Positions 26,828 to 37,417 of a stretch of 64,000 nt of DNA are shown here, one piece after another. Both the position numbers and the translations under genes were made by a program. The notes under the pieces were generated by a model. The model was not told where the DNA came from. It searched no databases and saw only the letters and a list, made by a program, of their open reading frames with translations. Source of the stretch: Blastocatellia bacterium AA13 (GTDB lineage Bacteria; Acidobacteriota; Blastocatellia; UBA7656); contig QHVH01000016.1 of the NCBI GenBank assembly GCA_003222245.1, positions 1-64,000 of the forward strand, in the 5' to 3' direction. How positions within the stretch are numbered: position 1 is the stretch's first letter; the number at the start of each line of letters is the position of its first letter.

Positions 26828-27532
26828 TCACAAGGAGATTAGCCGGCGAAAGATGCCTGAATCTTCTCTGAATTTCTTGAACTCATGCTTTTCAACCGCC
26901 CGAAAACCGGCGGGAGTCACGGGTCGAACAAACAAAGAGCGCATGTCCGGGTTCTTGCGTATGATCTCCCGTATGTCCTTATAGAGAAGATGGATCAGGA
27001 ACCCCTGCGATATCCTGTCAACGCCATAAACCATCGATAGATATAGCGACGCTGCCCGAGCGCCGCCTGAGCATATTAGATCATCGGTTATCTGGCTGCT
27101 CTTCAATATACGGCCATCCTCAATCAACATCTCGCATTCTCGGTTGATAGGATAGAGAAGGTAATATCCGGCCAACTCCGAAGTCGATTTCTTTCTCAGA
27201 AGCCTCATTATCTGGTTATTTATCACGAGTCTCCTGGTCAACAATGTCGAGTCCACATTAGCCGTTCGCTCGAGAATTCGATCGTCGAAGGCGCATATCT
27301 CATCGACGGAATTCAAATCTGGATAGTGAATGGTGTACTGGCGCAGGAATCGACGGAGCATCCGTGTGGAAATCGCATCAGTCAATAAAAAGCCGCCTTC
27401 TGAAGCTCTCGGTATCGTAGCTCTCAATACAAGCGGCAACAATATTAGACCGGCAAGTCGCGCAAGGCGAGCAGAAATGACGCGAGAAAGCGATGCTCGC
27501 ACTCGCAAACGTTGCTCAATAACAACGAGCAC
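26828..27532 (-). CDS. uncharacterised protein, possible GNAT-like C-terminal half
   Basis: 234 residues from a GTG at 27532; an internal ATG at 27361 (MLRRFLRQY) is a serious alternative, since the first 57 residues are Arg-rich and lack a clear ribosome site. The C-terminal half has an alternating strand/helix pattern (ELAGYYLLYPINRECEML, ASLYLSMVYGVD, RSLFVRPVTPAGFRAVEKHEFKKF) reminiscent of the GNAT acetyltransferase fold, with G-F-R-x-V-x-K-H-x-F near the end as in acetyl-CoA-site helices. No acceptor can be named. It is upstream of the tRNA on the same strand, but 94 bases apart. Confidence 0.55.
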   Translation of the reverse strand: MLVVIEQRLRVRASLSRVISARLARLAGLILLPLVLRATIPRASEGGFLLTDAISTRMLRRFLRQYTIHYPDLNSVDEICAFDDRILERTANVDSTLLTRRLVINNQIMRLLRKKSTSELAGYYLLYPINRECEMLIEDGRILKSSQITDDLICSGGARAASLYLSMVYGVDRISQGFLIHLLYKDIREIIRKNPDMRSLFVRPVTPAGFRAVEKHEFKKFREDSGIFRRLISL

Positions 27533-27562
27533 GCTGAGCCAGGGGAGTAATTCGCGATCTGA

Positions 27563-28858
27563 CTACTGAAACACGACCGGATTTGAACGTCTGTCCTCCG
27601 GGAGATTGGACACAGTCACAACGTCTCCAGACTTGATCTTGATTCGAGCATTGAGAGTGTTCGCATCAGTCATACTCGTAGGCCGCTGGATCCCATTTAC
27701 CTCAACTGTCGAACGCACCGTAAAGCCCGTCCCGGTAACACCGAGGAATTTCTTCGAGACCTTGGTGACCCCGGTGACCACTGGAGCGCCATCACCCGGA
27801 ACGAGTGATAGATTGAGCCGGTAGAAACCACGAGTTGTCTGCTCGAATGAGCCGATGGTTACGACGTACTGGCCCGTAAACGGCAAAGTTATGTTTAGCC
27901 GCGAGTCGTCTCCATCGTACTGATCGTTAAAGAAAAGCTCGGTTCCGGTAGCGGAGTCTTTGAGGCTGATCCGGGAATCGAGTTTCGATCCGAGCGCCTC
28001 GGCATCAACATCCACGATCAGGGTCTGACCGGCGGTCCCGTTGAACGCGTAAGAGTCGATATCGGGCTTGACGTTGATAGCGCCAAACACCGTTGCAGGC
28101 AGCGCCGAAAGGACCTGGGGCGCCGTGTCATTGGACTCTATCTCATCCACGTCCACGCCCCTTACAACGTTTAGTATGTAGTTGAATTTCGAGCCGCCTT
28201 CGTCAAACAAATCGACGATGCCGGCAATAAGCACTTGATCGCGAGGGCTCGTGTAACGAATTAAAGGATCGGAAACATCGTCGCCCACATCCTCTGCAAG
28301 TAAATTACCGTTCTCATCGAACAAAGCTATATCGGGTATCAGAACTGAGCCGCTCAATCGTGCGGCAAAGGCCTCAATGGTGACCGGCTGGCTCGCAAAC
28401 GCTGGAAACGCGAAGAAGTCTATATCACCGTCGAAGCTCAACTGGCCAAATACGTTGACTGGCAGCGAGACCAGTTGCGCGACAGGGTCATTTGGCTCGA
28501 CTTCAAGGATGTCTCCTCCACCTGTACCGAAGCTTTGAGTAGTTAGGGAGGATGGTATGAGGTGTGTACGCGAAAGCCATCTCTGTGTCAACGACTGCTC
28601 AGACAGCTTACCCGCAATGGCGTTGCCCCTCGTTCGTCGTTCACCGGTAATATCAGTTGGTGCGTAGGATTCTCGACGAAACCCGGTATCGCCGACGATT
28701 GGAGCGCGGGCCGCTCCTCGCGCTAGTTGACTCTCTTGCTGCAGTCTGCCGCCGCCGGAAATGGAGCGGTTCTGAACCATCGCTATCGAAGCGATTGGAG
28801 CCGTCAGCGAAATTACCAGGGCCGCTATTAGGCCCGATCGGGTCGTCATTCGAAACAT
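27563..28858 (-). CDS. exported pre-peptidase (PPC) repeat protein with IPT-like module
   Basis: 431 residues; ATG at 28858 has GGGAGG six bases upstream. The signal peptide (about 1-27) and an unstructured region are followed by two bacterial pre-peptidase C-terminal-like beta domains, each starting E-x-N-D (EVEPNDPVAQLV, about 118; EIESNDTAPQVL, about 235). The last 75 residues are an IPT/TIG-like module (VTKVSKKFLGVTGTGFTV, STVEVNG). No protease domain is present, so it is a stand-alone surface or secreted binding protein. Confidence 0.8.
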   Translation of the reverse strand: MFRMTTRSGLIAALVISLTAPIASIAMVQNRSISGGGRLQQESQLARGAARAPIVGDTGFRRESYAPTDITGERRTRGNAIAGKLSEQSLTQRWLSRTHLIPSSLTTQSFGTGGGDILEVEPNDPVAQLVSLPVNVFGQLSFDGDIDFFAFPAFASQPVTIEAFAARLSGSVLIPDIALFDENGNLLAEDVGDDVSDPLIRYTSPRDQVLIAGIVDLFDEGGSKFNYILNVVRGVDVDEIESNDTAPQVLSALPATVFGAINVKPDIDSYAFNGTAGQTLIVDVDAEALGSKLDSRISLKDSATGTELFFNDQYDGDDSRLNITLPFTGQYVVTIGSFEQTTRGFYRLNLSLVPGDGAPVVTGVTKVSKKFLGVTGTGFTVRSTVEVNGIQRPTSMTDANTLNARIKIKSGDVVTVSNLPEDRRSNPVVFQ

Positions 28859-29025
28859 TTGAAGCCTCCCGTCGCGGTTAAGATGGACTTGAGATGCCGA
28901 GTGGTCAAATGAAGTTCACAGGCGTTCGGCTTTTTCTTGGGACCGAAAGGCGTCCATTTTTGTCACAAAGGACAGTGATCTATAGCCTTCGGATCTTTGG
29001 CGGCAACATTGAGGAGCAACAGTGG

Positions 29026-30951
29026 TTAGCCGGCCCCCGGTAGAGAGATCTCAAAGGTCGTTCCCATGCCGGGAGCGCTATCAAACTGAATCTTGCCATT
29101 ATGAATCTGAACAGCGCGGAAGGCCTGCGCCAGCCCTATGCCGGTTCCGTTCTTTCTCGTGGTGTAATAGAGATTGAAGATCTGATCGCGAGATTCCGGA
29201 GGGATGCCGACCCCTTCATCGCTCACCCTTATCAGAGCCGATCCGTCTTCGCCGCGCGTCGTCGTAATAACGAGGGAGCCTCCGTCCGGCATCGCCTGAC
29301 AGCCGTTTATGATGATGTTAAGAAGCCCTTGTTTGAGCAGGTCCGAGTCGCCTTTGATGATTAAGGGACCTTCCACAAGATTCTTCGTTATGCTGACGCC
29401 GTGATCAACCGCGTCAGTGAACGCAAGGGCCACGACCTGGCTTACCAGAGAGTTGAGATCGAGCGGTTCAAGTTTTAGCTCTACAGGCCGGGTGAAGTTC
29501 AGAAAAGTCTGTACGACTCTATCGAGTCGCTTGATCTCGGAATCCAGGATCTCTATTTGCGGAGCCGGGTTTGAACCGGGCGTCTCGAGTTTCGCGCGCA
29601 AAATCTCGAGATGAATCACCATGGCATTGAGGGGATTCTTAACCTCGTGTGCAATGCCGGACGTTATTCGACCCAGATCGGCAAGTTTCTTTGAAAGATC
29701 CCATTGGGATTCGAACTTTTGAAATGATTCGTAGTCACGCAAGCTCACCAACGCTCCGACGGTCTCTCCCGCATCTTCCAGGAACTGGATGCTCACGAGG
29801 AGTTGGCGAGGCCGGCTATTTGCGTTGATGTGAAGAATAGTTCTCGCAACGGATCGCCGTTCCATCAGCGATCGCTCTATCAATTCAACCAGCGGATGCG
29901 AGTGTCCGAGCGTTTCATCGACGGGCAAGCCGGTGAGCTCGCGCTCTTTGGCTCCCGCCAACTCCTCGGCGCCTGGACTGGCCAGAATCACCCGTCCGTC
30001 ACGATTGACCAGAAGCAATCGCTCTTCCAGGTGGCTCACAACCTGCCGCAATCTTCCGCGCATGATTTCAAGCTCTGAACGATCGCCCGCCATGCGTTCG
30101 CCGAGTTGCTTCAATCTAGCTGTCACACTTGAGACCACTTCGTCATGGGGCAGCTTCGCCGCTCCTATCTTCGCCTCGTCCTCTCCTCTGCCCAGCAAGT
30201 CGATGCTGGAAGAGATAGCTTCCAGAGGCTTCAGCAGCAGGTTCGCGGAACTACTCGCGACAATTGCAGCTCCCACGACGGCAATAAGACCGATGAGCAG
30301 ATTCGTTGTTATCGGCGACCAGAGCTCGCCCCTTATTGATGACGTGAACACGCCGATATGAAGCTTGCCGGGAACCGAGTTATCGGTTGTCAGATCGCTC
30401 TCAAGATCGAATACCGGTCCTCCGAACAGGAGCCTTCCTAGCTGCATATAGGCATTTTGTTTCGAGAGCTCGGTCAGGTTATAAGTAGTTGCGGTAATCA
30501 TCGGGAGATTAGACGCCAGCTTGCGCCCGTCTCGATCGACGATTATTTCACCGTCCACGCCGGTCACATATACATAGGCTATCGGGCCGGACACCGCTAC
30601 CGGAGATTCAATCAGACCACGGATACCGGAATGCTCGCTCATTATCGCTTCGTAAGGGTTCTGCAAGCGATCTACGGCATTGTTGTGAGCCAACTCAAGC
30701 GAAATCGCGTAGAGCGCTTGTTTTAGAAATTGGCGGGTCTCTCCTTCAGTACGGCTTATGATGACGCCGGTCATGTTCGCGATGTTTGCCACCGTGGTTA
30801 TCGCGACGACTATAGCGACGAGAAGCGTTATCAGAGCGATTTGGCGGGCTCGAACACCCGGCTTCGGCCATAGAAGCGCTCGTCGTCCGGACGCGCGCAG
30901 GCGCGCCTCGGATTGAGCAAGCGGCTGGGGGGCTGTAGCAGTAATGTCCAC
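29026..30951 (-). CDS. membrane sensor histidine kinase (NtrB/AtoS type)
   Basis: 641 residues from a GTG at 30951. One membrane helix near the start (about 37-60), an extracytoplasmic sensing part (to about 220), a second helix (about 223-247), a HAMP-like linker, a PAS domain (about 300-410, ERLLLVNRDGRVI), then HisKA and HATPase. The phospho-His is in SGIAHEVKNPLNAM, the N box in NIIINGCQAM, G1 DEGVGIPP and G2 GTGIGLA. It is co-directional with and 50 bases after the sigma-54 regulator, forming an NtrC/NtrB-type pair. The signal is unknown. Confidence 0.92.
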   Translation of the reverse strand: MDITATAPQPLAQSEARLRASGRRALLWPKPGVRARQIALITLLVAIVVAITTVANIANMTGVIISRTEGETRQFLKQALYAISLELAHNNAVDRLQNPYEAIMSEHSGIRGLIESPVAVSGPIAYVYVTGVDGEIIVDRDGRKLASNLPMITATTYNLTELSKQNAYMQLGRLLFGGPVFDLESDLTTDNSVPGKLHIGVFTSSIRGELWSPITTNLLIGLIAVVGAAIVASSSANLLLKPLEAISSSIDLLGRGEDEAKIGAAKLPHDEVVSSVTARLKQLGERMAGDRSELEIMRGRLRQVVSHLEERLLLVNRDGRVILASPGAEELAGAKERELTGLPVDETLGHSHPLVELIERSLMERRSVARTILHINANSRPRQLLVSIQFLEDAGETVGALVSLRDYESFQKFESQWDLSKKLADLGRITSGIAHEVKNPLNAMVIHLEILRAKLETPGSNPAPQIEILDSEIKRLDRVVQTFLNFTRPVELKLEPLDLNSLVSQVVALAFTDAVDHGVSITKNLVEGPLIIKGDSDLLKQGLLNIIINGCQAMPDGGSLVITTTRGEDGSALIRVSDEGVGIPPESRDQIFNLYYTTRKNGTGIGLAQAFRAVQIHNGKIQFDSAPGMGTTFEISLPGAG

Positions 30952-31001
30952 TTCTTAAAAATCAAACCCGAGCAGAGGTCCGATAAGGAATCGCAGCCTT
31001 A

Positions 31002-32375
31002 TCAGTGTTCTTCTTCAGCCTCACGATACGCCTTCAACTTATTGTGAAGCGTCTTGAGGCTTATCTGCAGTACCTCTGCTGCGCGAGTCTTGTTGTAGTC
31101 CGTTCGCGCGAGCGTGCTGAGGATCACTCGGCGCTCAACCTCGTCAAGCGGCAAACCGGTCGGAATCATGATGGCCTCGCTCGTCGGCGAGGGCTCTTCT
31201 CCGGTTATGTGGGGCGGGAGGTGACGTTTCTCTAGCTGTTCTTGATCGCATATGACCACCGCGCGTTCAATCACATTTCGCAATTCCCGAACATTGCCGG
31301 GCCAGTGGTAATTCAATAAAGTCTCCATCGCTTGTGACGATACCAGCCGCGCCGGTCTCTCGTGGCGACGACTGAGTTCGTCGACCATATGCTGCGCCAA
31401 CAACGGCACATCATCGCGATGGTCCCTCAACGGGGGAAGCTTGATTGTAATTACGTTCAATCTGTACAACAAGTCCTCCCGAAGCGTCGCGTTTTTAACA
31501 GCCGCAAACGGATCCTTGTTAGTGGCGGCGAGAACCCGAACGTTGACCGTCATCTCTTTGGTGGCGCCAAGCCTGCGCACGGACTTATCCTCGAGCACGC
31601 GCAGCAGTTTTGCCTGCAGAAGAAAAGGCATCTCCGCTATTTCATCCAACAGGAGGCTCCCATTGTGGGCTAGTTCGAAACAGCCTATGCGCCGGTCGGC
31701 GGCTCCAGTGAACGCGCCTTTTTCGTGTCCGAATAACTCCGACTCCATAAGGCTTTCGGGCACGGCCGCGCAGTTAATAGCGATGAACGCCTGATCCGCA
31801 CGCGGACTGAGCTTGTGAATCGTGCGGGCAACTACTTCCTTTCCCGTGCCCGACTCACCGGTGATCAGGACCGACGCTGAGCTGGAAGCAACCTGCTCGA
31901 TTAGCGTGTAGATCTCTCGCATCGACTGCGATGAGCCGATAAGCTCACCGAACGCGCCGTACTGCCTTAGCTGGCGCCTGAGCAGTTGATTCTCGCGCCG
32001 GGCGGCGCCATACTCCGCGGCTTTCTTTAGAACAAGCTGCAGCTTGCGCATATCGATGGGCTTCTCAAAATAATAAAACGCGCCTTCGTCCTTTACCGAA
32101 CGGATCGCGGCGTCCACGGAGCCCTGTCCGGTCAGCATTATCACGGATGCTTCTGGATGATTGTCTTTAATACTGGAGAGGAGCTGAAAACCGTCCATCC
32201 GCGGCATTACAACATCCGTAATGACCACGATCGGGAGAAAGTCGTCGATGCGCTCGAGCGCTTCTATTCCATTAGCCGCTATTTGAGCTTCATAGCCCCA
32301 GCTTGTTACAAGCTCGCTGAGTCCCTGCCTCGCGCTCTCTTCGTCGTCGACTATGAGCACTCGCTGCTTGGACAT
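31002..32375 (-). CDS. sigma-54-dependent response regulator (NtrC family)
   Basis: 457 residues. The receiver (1-120) has phospho-acceptor Asp in [11 protein letters not shown]; the AAA+ domain (about 140-375) has Walker A GESGTGKE, the sigma-54-contacting GAFTGA and Walker B LLDEIAE; a Fis-type helix-turn-helix ends the protein ([20 protein letters not shown]). It should activate sigma-54 promoters in response to the kinase encoded just downstream. Genes it controls are not apparent; I saw no clear GG-N10-GC promoter within 300 bases of a neighbour start. Confidence 0.93.
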   Translation of the reverse strand: MSKQRVLIVDDEESARQGLSELVTSWGYEAQIAANGIEALERIDDFLPIVVITDVVMPRMDGFQLLSSIKDNHPEASVIMLTGQGSVDAAIRSVKDEGAFYYFEKPIDMRKLQLVLKKAAEYGAARRENQLLRRQLRQYGAFGELIGSSQSMREIYTLIEQVASSSASVLITGESGTGKEVVARTIHKLSPRADQAFIAINCAAVPESLMESELFGHEKGAFTGAADRRIGCFELAHNGSLLLDEIAEMPFLLQAKLLRVLEDKSVRRLGATKEMTVNVRVLAATNKDPFAAVKNATLREDLLYRLNVITIKLPPLRDHRDDVPLLAQHMVDELSRRHERPARLVSSQAMETLLNYHWPGNVRELRNVIERAVVICDQEQLEKRHLPPHITGEEPSPTSEAIMIPTGLPLDEVERRVILSTLARTDYNKTRAAEVLQISLKTLHNKLKAYREAEEEH

Positions 32376-32588
32376 AGAGGAGAGAGTGTAGCACAGGCGT
32401 AAAGCGTCGCAACTAGGTCGGTTAAAAAAGAGGCTGGAAACGACGGCGTGACTTGAGGCGCGACTCGTGTCCGTCCCTGCAAGAAGGAGCCGCTAATAGC
32501 ACCTGTTTCACTTTGTTTCATCGTCCTGCTATGCGCCGCGCCCTCTCCATGACTGCAAACACGGCCCCGCCTCTCTCGCCCATTTCCT

Positions 32589-32948
32589 TCAACCCCACGG
32601 CTCGATCAATACATCCATATTTCCGCCGCAGACCATCCCTTCGTCATCTTCGATATCACCGGCGAGATTGAAATTGAAAAGACCCGCATGGCCGGTTCGC
32701 ATCACTTCTTTAGCCTCTGCATAAATGTCGGCCTCGACGCACCCGCCGCCGACGGTGCCAAGGAAGGATCCATCATCGAAAATAACCATCTTGGCTCCGC
32801 ACTGTTGCGGCGTAGACCCTTTGGTCCGAATGATCGTGGCCATCGCCGCTCGTTTGCCGTCCTTAATCCTCTGGCTGGTTTCGTGGTAGATTTCCGCCGC
32901 GCTGAGCGGCTCTCCAAAGGCGTCCTTGTTTGATTGTTGCGTATTCAT
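32589..32948 (-). CDS. XdhC/CoxI-family domain protein, stand-alone
   Basis: About 119 residues (ATG at 32948 or 32951). It matches the N-terminal XdhC/CoxI domain: AAMATIIRTKGSTPQQCGAKMVI, GTVGGGCVEADIYAEA. The Rossmann-like C-terminal half found in full XdhC is absent. Such short proteins are common. The full-length family inserts sulfurated molybdenum cofactor into xanthine dehydrogenases. No molybdoenzyme is in the window, so the partner is unknown. Confidence 0.8.
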   Translation of the reverse strand: MNTQQSNKDAFGEPLSAAEIYHETSQRIKDGKRAAMATIIRTKGSTPQQCGAKMVIFDDGSFLGTVGGGCVEADIYAEAKEVMRTGHAGLFNFNLAGDIEDDEGMVCGGNMDVLIEPWG

Positions 32949-33137
32949 CATCTTGATCCAGGTATTAGACAAGTACAGGAGTAAATAGCGCGGCGCAAAT
33001 TATTCCGGCCGATTACACTTACCGCGGATTTTGTTCGCGTCTACATTACTCCCAATTATCTTACTCTTGTAATTCGCCTTAATCCGTCTTAGTCTGTTCC
33101 TATCCCCCCGGCCGGCGCAACCACGCAAGGCACGGGA

Positions 33138-34112
33138 ATGATGAAGATTGTAATAGCCGATGACGATATAGTAGCAAGAGGCCTTCTGAAGGCCGCTCTC
33201 AGCAGTCACTACGAAATTCTGGAAGCGTCAAATGGCATTGAGGCGCTCGCGGCCGCCGAGAGTGACGATGTACGCCTTATTCTGCTCGACGTTGTGATGC
33301 CCGGAATGAGCGGGCACGAGGTCTGCAGCCAGCTACGACGAAATCCCCTTACCTGTCACGTGATCGTGGTGATGCTAACGTCACGCGACTCCCAAACCGA
33401 CATCATAGAAGGCCTGAAATCGGGCGCCGACGACTACATAGTCAAGCCTCCGAAGATTCCCGAGTTGCTCGCCCGCGTCGATAGTCATCTACGCCGGCAA
33501 TGGCGCGAATTGCAGGCCAATCCGCTCACCGGTCTCCCCGGCAACAACGAAATCGATCAAGTAATTAGGAGCTTGCTCAAATCGGGAGCGGCATTCGCGA
33601 TCTGCTATGCGGATCTGAACCGCTTCAAGAGCTACAACGACTGCTATGGCTTCATGAATGGAGATCGAGTCATATCCTTCACAGCGGAGTTGTTGACCGA
33701 AGTGATAGCCGAGCGCGGCAACCCTCAACGGGATTTCGTCGGCCACATTGGGGGTGATGACTTTGTCATCGTGACGAGCGCTGATCGCGCCGAAAATATT
33801 TGCGCGGAAGTCGCGGAACGATTCGATGATGGCATCAGGCAATTCTACGACGAATCAGATCTCGCCAAGGGAGGGGTCGTGACGATTGATCGCTCCCGTC
33901 GAAACTCCTTCTCGCCCATTCTAACCATCTCCATGGCTATTGTGGCGTCCGCCGCGGACTTCACCCATCCGGGACAGATCGCCCAGGCCGCGGCCGAAAT
34001 CAAACAAGTGTTAAAACAAAAAGAGACCGGCAAGAGCTCTTATATGGTAGAACGGCGCGGAGGCTCCCAGAGCACCAAACAACAAATAGTCGGATCTCGC
34101 TTAGCCGTTTGA
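33138..34112 (+). CDS. response regulator with GGDEF-type domain (variant GGDDF)
   Basis: 324 residues; the start is MMKIV and either ATG is possible. The receiver (1-120) has phospho-acceptor Asp in [12 protein letters not shown]. The GGDEF domain (about 130-290) begins [12 protein letters not shown] and contains [16 protein letters not shown] and the A-site IGGDDFVIV. The Asp in place of the third signature Glu is conserved in some families and may lower or alter cyclase activity. No I-site RxxD is obvious ahead of it. It should make or sense cyclic di-GMP or a related nucleotide in the cytosol. Confidence 0.82.
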   Translation: MMKIVIADDDIVARGLLKAALSSHYEILEASNGIEALAAAESDDVRLILLDVVMPGMSGHEVCSQLRRNPLTCHVIVVMLTSRDSQTDIIEGLKSGADDYIVKPPKIPELLARVDSHLRRQWRELQANPLTGLPGNNEIDQVIRSLLKSGAAFAICYADLNRFKSYNDCYGFMNGDRVISFTAELLTEVIAERGNPQRDFVGHIGGDDFVIVTSADRAENICAEVAERFDDGIRQFYDESDLAKGGVVTIDRSRRNSFSPILTISMAIVASAADFTHPGQIAQAAAEIKQVLKQKETGKSSYMVERRGGSQSTKQQIVGSRLAV

Positions 34113-34164
34113 TTTCGTTATTACGCTCGCCTCCCTGGCCATCCATCCCATCCATCATCATCGC

Positions 34165-34193
34165 TTGAGGGCGTTCCGGCCCCGTGCTATATT
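34165..34193 (+). promoter_or_regulatory. sigma-70 promoter of the pyr operon
   Basis: TTGAGG (34165-34170), 17-base spacer, TATATT (34188-34193), placing the transcript start about 28 bases before the pyrR ATG. This also argues against starting pyrR at the TTG of the -35 box. Confidence 0.7.
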
Positions 34194-34227
34194 CACCGCG
34201 CACTTTCGGGAGGACAGCAACAAGCCG

Positions 34228-34773
34228 ATGAGCTCCGCTGATAATTCGCGCATTATGGACAAGGCTGGTATCAGCCGCGCCATATCCCGTCTCTCATCCC
34301 AAATAGTCGAAAGAAACGGCGGCGTCAAGGACCTGCTGCTCGTTGGAATCAGGCGGCGCGGCGTGCCCTTGGCGGAAAGGGTTGCGGATCGAATTCAACA
34401 ACTCGAAGGTGAACGTCCTCTCGTGGGACAACTCGATATCACGCTGTATCGCGATGATCTTTCAACGATTGGGCCGCGGCCGGTCGTAAACCGGACCGAT
34501 ATTCCGGAAGACGTGACAGATCGAATAATCGTGCTGGTCGACGACGTGCTTTACACGGGACGCACGATTCGAGCGGCGCTGGATGAGCTTGTGGATTTCG
34601 GCCGGCCTCGGCGAGTCGAAGCTGCTGTCCTGATAGACCGCGGCCATCGCGAGTTGCCCATTCAAGCGGACTATGTCGGCAAATACGTTCAAACCAGCGA
34701 CTCCGAGATAGTCAAGGTAATGTTGACTGAATACGATGAAGAGGAACAGGTCCTGGTGGTCGAGCACGAGTAG
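34228..34773 (+). CDS. pyrR: bifunctional pyr operon regulator/uracil phosphoribosyltransferase
   Basis: 181 residues from ATG 34228, which has GGGAGG upstream though a little distant. The PRPP-binding block is [17 protein letters not shown], with [17 protein letters not shown] ahead of it; length is normal for PyrR. In Firmicutes PyrR binds anti-anti-terminator hairpins in pyr mRNA. Here I see no long leader or hairpin between promoter and gene (about 28 bases), so it probably acts by a different mechanism or only as the enzyme. First gene of pyrR-pyrB-pyrC. Confidence 0.93.
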   Translation: MSSADNSRIMDKAGISRAISRLSSQIVERNGGVKDLLLVGIRRRGVPLAERVADRIQQLEGERPLVGQLDITLYRDDLSTIGPRPVVNRTDIPEDVTDRIIVLVDDVLYTGRTIRAALDELVDFGRPRRVEAAVLIDRGHRELPIQADYVGKYVQTSDSEIVKVMLTEYDEEEQVLVVEHE

Positions 34774-34838
34774 AATCGACGTCGACAGGACGACCTGAGC
34801 ACGGAACGGCATCTTACCAAATAATTGACCGACGAGAT

Positions 34839-35810
34839 TTGGCTTTTAATTCGAAAGACCTTCTTGGAATAAGAGAGCTTACCGTCGAGGACATCAATAC
34901 TTTTCTCGACACGGCTGAGTCTTTCAAAGAAGTTTCCGCCCGCGCAATCAAAAAGGTACCTACCCTGCGCGGCAAAACCGTTATTAATCTCTTTTTTGAG
35001 CCGTCCACCAGAACCCGCACTTCGTTCGAGATAGCCGCAAAACGGCTCTCCGCGGACGCAATCAACATCTCGGCCTCTACTTCATCCCTCAGCAAGGGCG
35101 AATCGCTGATCGATACTGCGCGAAATCTCGAAGCGATGTCGCCCGATGCGATAGTGATTCGACACCCGTCTCCCGGCGTGCCGCATCAGCTTTCCGGCCT
35201 ATTGAATGCTTCGATCATAAATGGAGGCGACGGCGCTCACGAGCATCCGACGCAGGCATTGCTCGACGCCTTCACTATTCGAGGCCATAAGAAAAGGATC
35301 GAAGGCCTGAGTGTCGCAATCATCGGCGACATCATGCACAGCAGAGTCGCTCGATCCAACGTGCACCTGCTCACCAAGCTCGGCGCGCACGTTCGCATAG
35401 CCGGCCCGCGCACCCTGATACCCCCCCACTACGCGAGCATTGCCGGGGATTCCGCGGGCTCCCTTGTCGTTTCGAACAGCGTAGACGATGCCATAGCCGG
35501 AGCGGACGTCGTGATGATGCTGCGAATTCAGCGGGAGCGAATGTCCGACGCGTACTTCCCTTCTCTCAAGGAATACTCCATTCAATATGGATTGACGCTG
35601 CCGCGGCTCGACCTCGCGGAGCGCGATTGCATAGTGATGCACCCAGGCCCGGTAAATCGGGGGGTCGAAATCAGCTCGGAGGTCGTCGACAGCAACCGCT
35701 CGCTGATTTTGGATCAGGTCACCAACGGCGTAGCCGTTCGAATGGCAATTCTGTTCCTGCTCGTGGAAAGACAAACGCGCAAACCGGCGCAAGGAGAAGC
35801 ACAGCAGTGA
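34839..35810 (+). CDS. pyrB: aspartate carbamoyltransferase catalytic subunit
   Basis: 323 residues from TTG 34839; the start is uncertain because no ATG is available and the ribosome site is weak. Carbamoyl-phosphate loop [23 protein letters not shown]-type region replaced by [21 protein letters not shown] and aspartate-binding LRIQRERM are all intact. It makes N-carbamoyl-aspartate in pyrimidine synthesis. It overlaps pyrC by four bases. No pyrI regulatory subunit is nearby. Confidence 0.93.
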   Translation: MAFNSKDLLGIRELTVEDINTFLDTAESFKEVSARAIKKVPTLRGKTVINLFFEPSTRTRTSFEIAAKRLSADAINISASTSSLSKGESLIDTARNLEAMSPDAIVIRHPSPGVPHQLSGLLNASIINGGDGAHEHPTQALLDAFTIRGHKKRIEGLSVAIIGDIMHSRVARSNVHLLTKLGAHVRIAGPRTLIPPHYASIAGDSAGSLVVSNSVDDAIAGADVVMMLRIQRERMSDAYFPSLKEYSIQYGLTLPRLDLAERDCIVMHPGPVNRGVEISSEVVDSNRSLILDQVTNGVAVRMAILFLLVERQTRKPAQGEAQQ

Positions 35811-37078
35811 AGCTGATCATCAAGAACGGCCATGTAATCGATCCGTCGCGCGGTGTTGACGAAGTCGCCGACCTCCTTGTTGAAAATGGACTAATTTCAG
35901 ATCAGCTTAAAGCAGGCTCCACGGCTGACGCTGATGTTTTCGACGCAAGCGGACTGGTAGTTTCTCCCGGCTTCATAGATCTCCACGTTCACCTGAGAGA
36001 GCCCGGAGAAGAATACAAAGAGACCATCGCCAGCGGCGCGAAGGCCGCCGCCGCGGGGGGCTTCACATCCATCTGCGCGATGCCGAATACACATCCGGTG
36101 AACGACAATGCGTCGGTAACCCGCTACATAATCGAAAAGGCCCGAGATGCGGGTTCCGCTCGGGTTTATCCCGTTGGAGCGATCACTCGCGAATCGAAAG
36201 GAGCAGAGCTCGCGGAAATGGCCGAAATGAAAGCTGCCGGAGCGGTGGCGGTGTCCGACGACGGCCGACCGGTGACGAACTCGCAGGTGATGCGGCACGC
36301 GATGGAATACGCCCGAGATCATAACCTCGTCGTAGTCGACCACTGCGAGTGTCTTGACCTTTCCGCGCGGGGCGTGATGAATGAAGGCCGCATCTCAACG
36401 CTGCTGGGATTGAAAGGCATTAGTTCCACGGCGGAGGAAAGCCACGTCGCTCGCGACATAATGCTCGCGGAGCTCACCGGCGCCCGCGTACACATCGCGC
36501 ATATTTCGACGCGCGGCTCGGTCGCGCTTGTGAGAGCAGCCAAAGCTCAGAATATTCCGGTCACGTGCGAGGTAACCCCGCATCACCTCGCGCTAACCGA
36601 TGCGGCAGTGGTCGGATTCGACACGAACACTAAAATGAATCCGCCGCTCAGGTCTGATGAGGATCGAGCCGCATTGATTGAAGCTGCCCGCGATGGAACC
36701 ATTGATGCGATCGCGACCGATCACGCGCCGCATCACAGCGATGAAAAAATGCTCGAGTACGACCGCGCGCCGTTTGGCGTAACGGGACTCGAGACCGCGC
36801 TCGGCGTAGTGTTGACGAAGCTGCATTACGAACATGGCATTCCGCTGACGCGCCTTATCGGCCTGCTGACTTGCGGACCTGCCAGGGCTTTTTCATTGCC
36901 AGGCGGCACGCTGGCTCCCGGAACCCCGGCCGACATAACAATCTTCGACCCTTCTCGCGAGTGGATTGTTGATCCTCAGCGATTTCAATCCAGAAGCCGC
37001 AATACGCCTTTCACAGCCTGGAAGCTTCGTGGGACCGTTTCGGCGACCTTCGTCGGCGGCCGCAAGGTATTTCCCTAA
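35807..37078 (+). CDS. pyrC: dihydroorotase
   Basis: 423 residues from GTG 35807, which overlaps the pyrB stop (GTGA) and has AAGGAG upstream. Metal ligands: [10 protein letters not shown] (about 58-67), later His in HISTRGS, and the Asp in ATDHAPHH. The type is the class-I, long, zinc dihydroorotase, often partnered with PyrB in a complex. Closing region [17 protein letters not shown]. It catalyses the third step of UMP synthesis. Confidence 0.93.
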   Translation: MKLIIKNGHVIDPSRGVDEVADLLVENGLISDQLKAGSTADADVFDASGLVVSPGFIDLHVHLREPGEEYKETIASGAKAAAAGGFTSICAMPNTHPVNDNASVTRYIIEKARDAGSARVYPVGAITRESKGAELAEMAEMKAAGAVAVSDDGRPVTNSQVMRHAMEYARDHNLVVVDHCECLDLSARGVMNEGRISTLLGLKGISSTAEESHVARDIMLAELTGARVHIAHISTRGSVALVRAAKAQNIPVTCEVTPHHLALTDAAVVGFDTNTKMNPPLRSDEDRAALIEAARDGTIDAIATDHAPHHSDEKMLEYDRAPFGVTGLETALGVVLTKLHYEHGIPLTRLIGLLTCGPARAFSLPGGTLAPGTPADITIFDPSREWIVDPQRFQSRSRNTPFTAWKLRGTVSATFVGGRKVFP

Positions 37079-37417
37079 GCTTCAGACGAGATCAAGCGCT
37101 CAGTCCAGTTTCTAACCTTGAAGTAGTTGCCGGCCTCCGTGTCTGCGCGCTCGAAGCGCAAGCTCTATCTTCAATAAAGGTATTCGCGAACGGCGTCAAT
37201 GAAATCGTGAAATGTCGCGGTACGCACTTTGCCTCTTTCGAGTCCCGATGACAGAAGCAGTAAAAAGGGCGCTGAAATGCGAAGAACTCCGCAAAGAATT
37301 GGTGATCTTCCGCAGTCGGCCAATTCCACAAGGCAGGGACGATTCGCCCCTTCGGCTTCCCTCTTAATTTCGGTATTCATAGCAGGCCGCTAAGAAACGG
37401 CCGAAGGAGGTGTTTCG
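37079..37417. other. 339-base gap, no firm gene
   Basis: Only short minus-strand frames of 69-79 codons overlap here, none with a good ribosome site or family match. A weak candidate is listed separately. Confidence 0.4.
37171..37380 (-). CDS. possible small uncharacterised protein
   Basis: 69 residues (MNTEIKREAEGANRPCLVEL..., ending FHDFIDAVREYLY). The end is helix-like and the amino-acid mix is plausible, but no ribosome site and no family are recognised. An overlapping frame is equally open. I list it only as a possibility. Confidence 0.25.
   Translation of the reverse strand: MNTEIKREAEGANRPCLVELADCGRSPILCGVLRISAPFLLLLSSGLERGKVRTATFHDFIDAVREYLY

Noticed and set aside
37092-37331. Minus-strand frame MWNWPTAEDHQFF...
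   Set aside because: Overlaps another weak frame; neither has a ribosome site, and no joining of the two gives a known fold.
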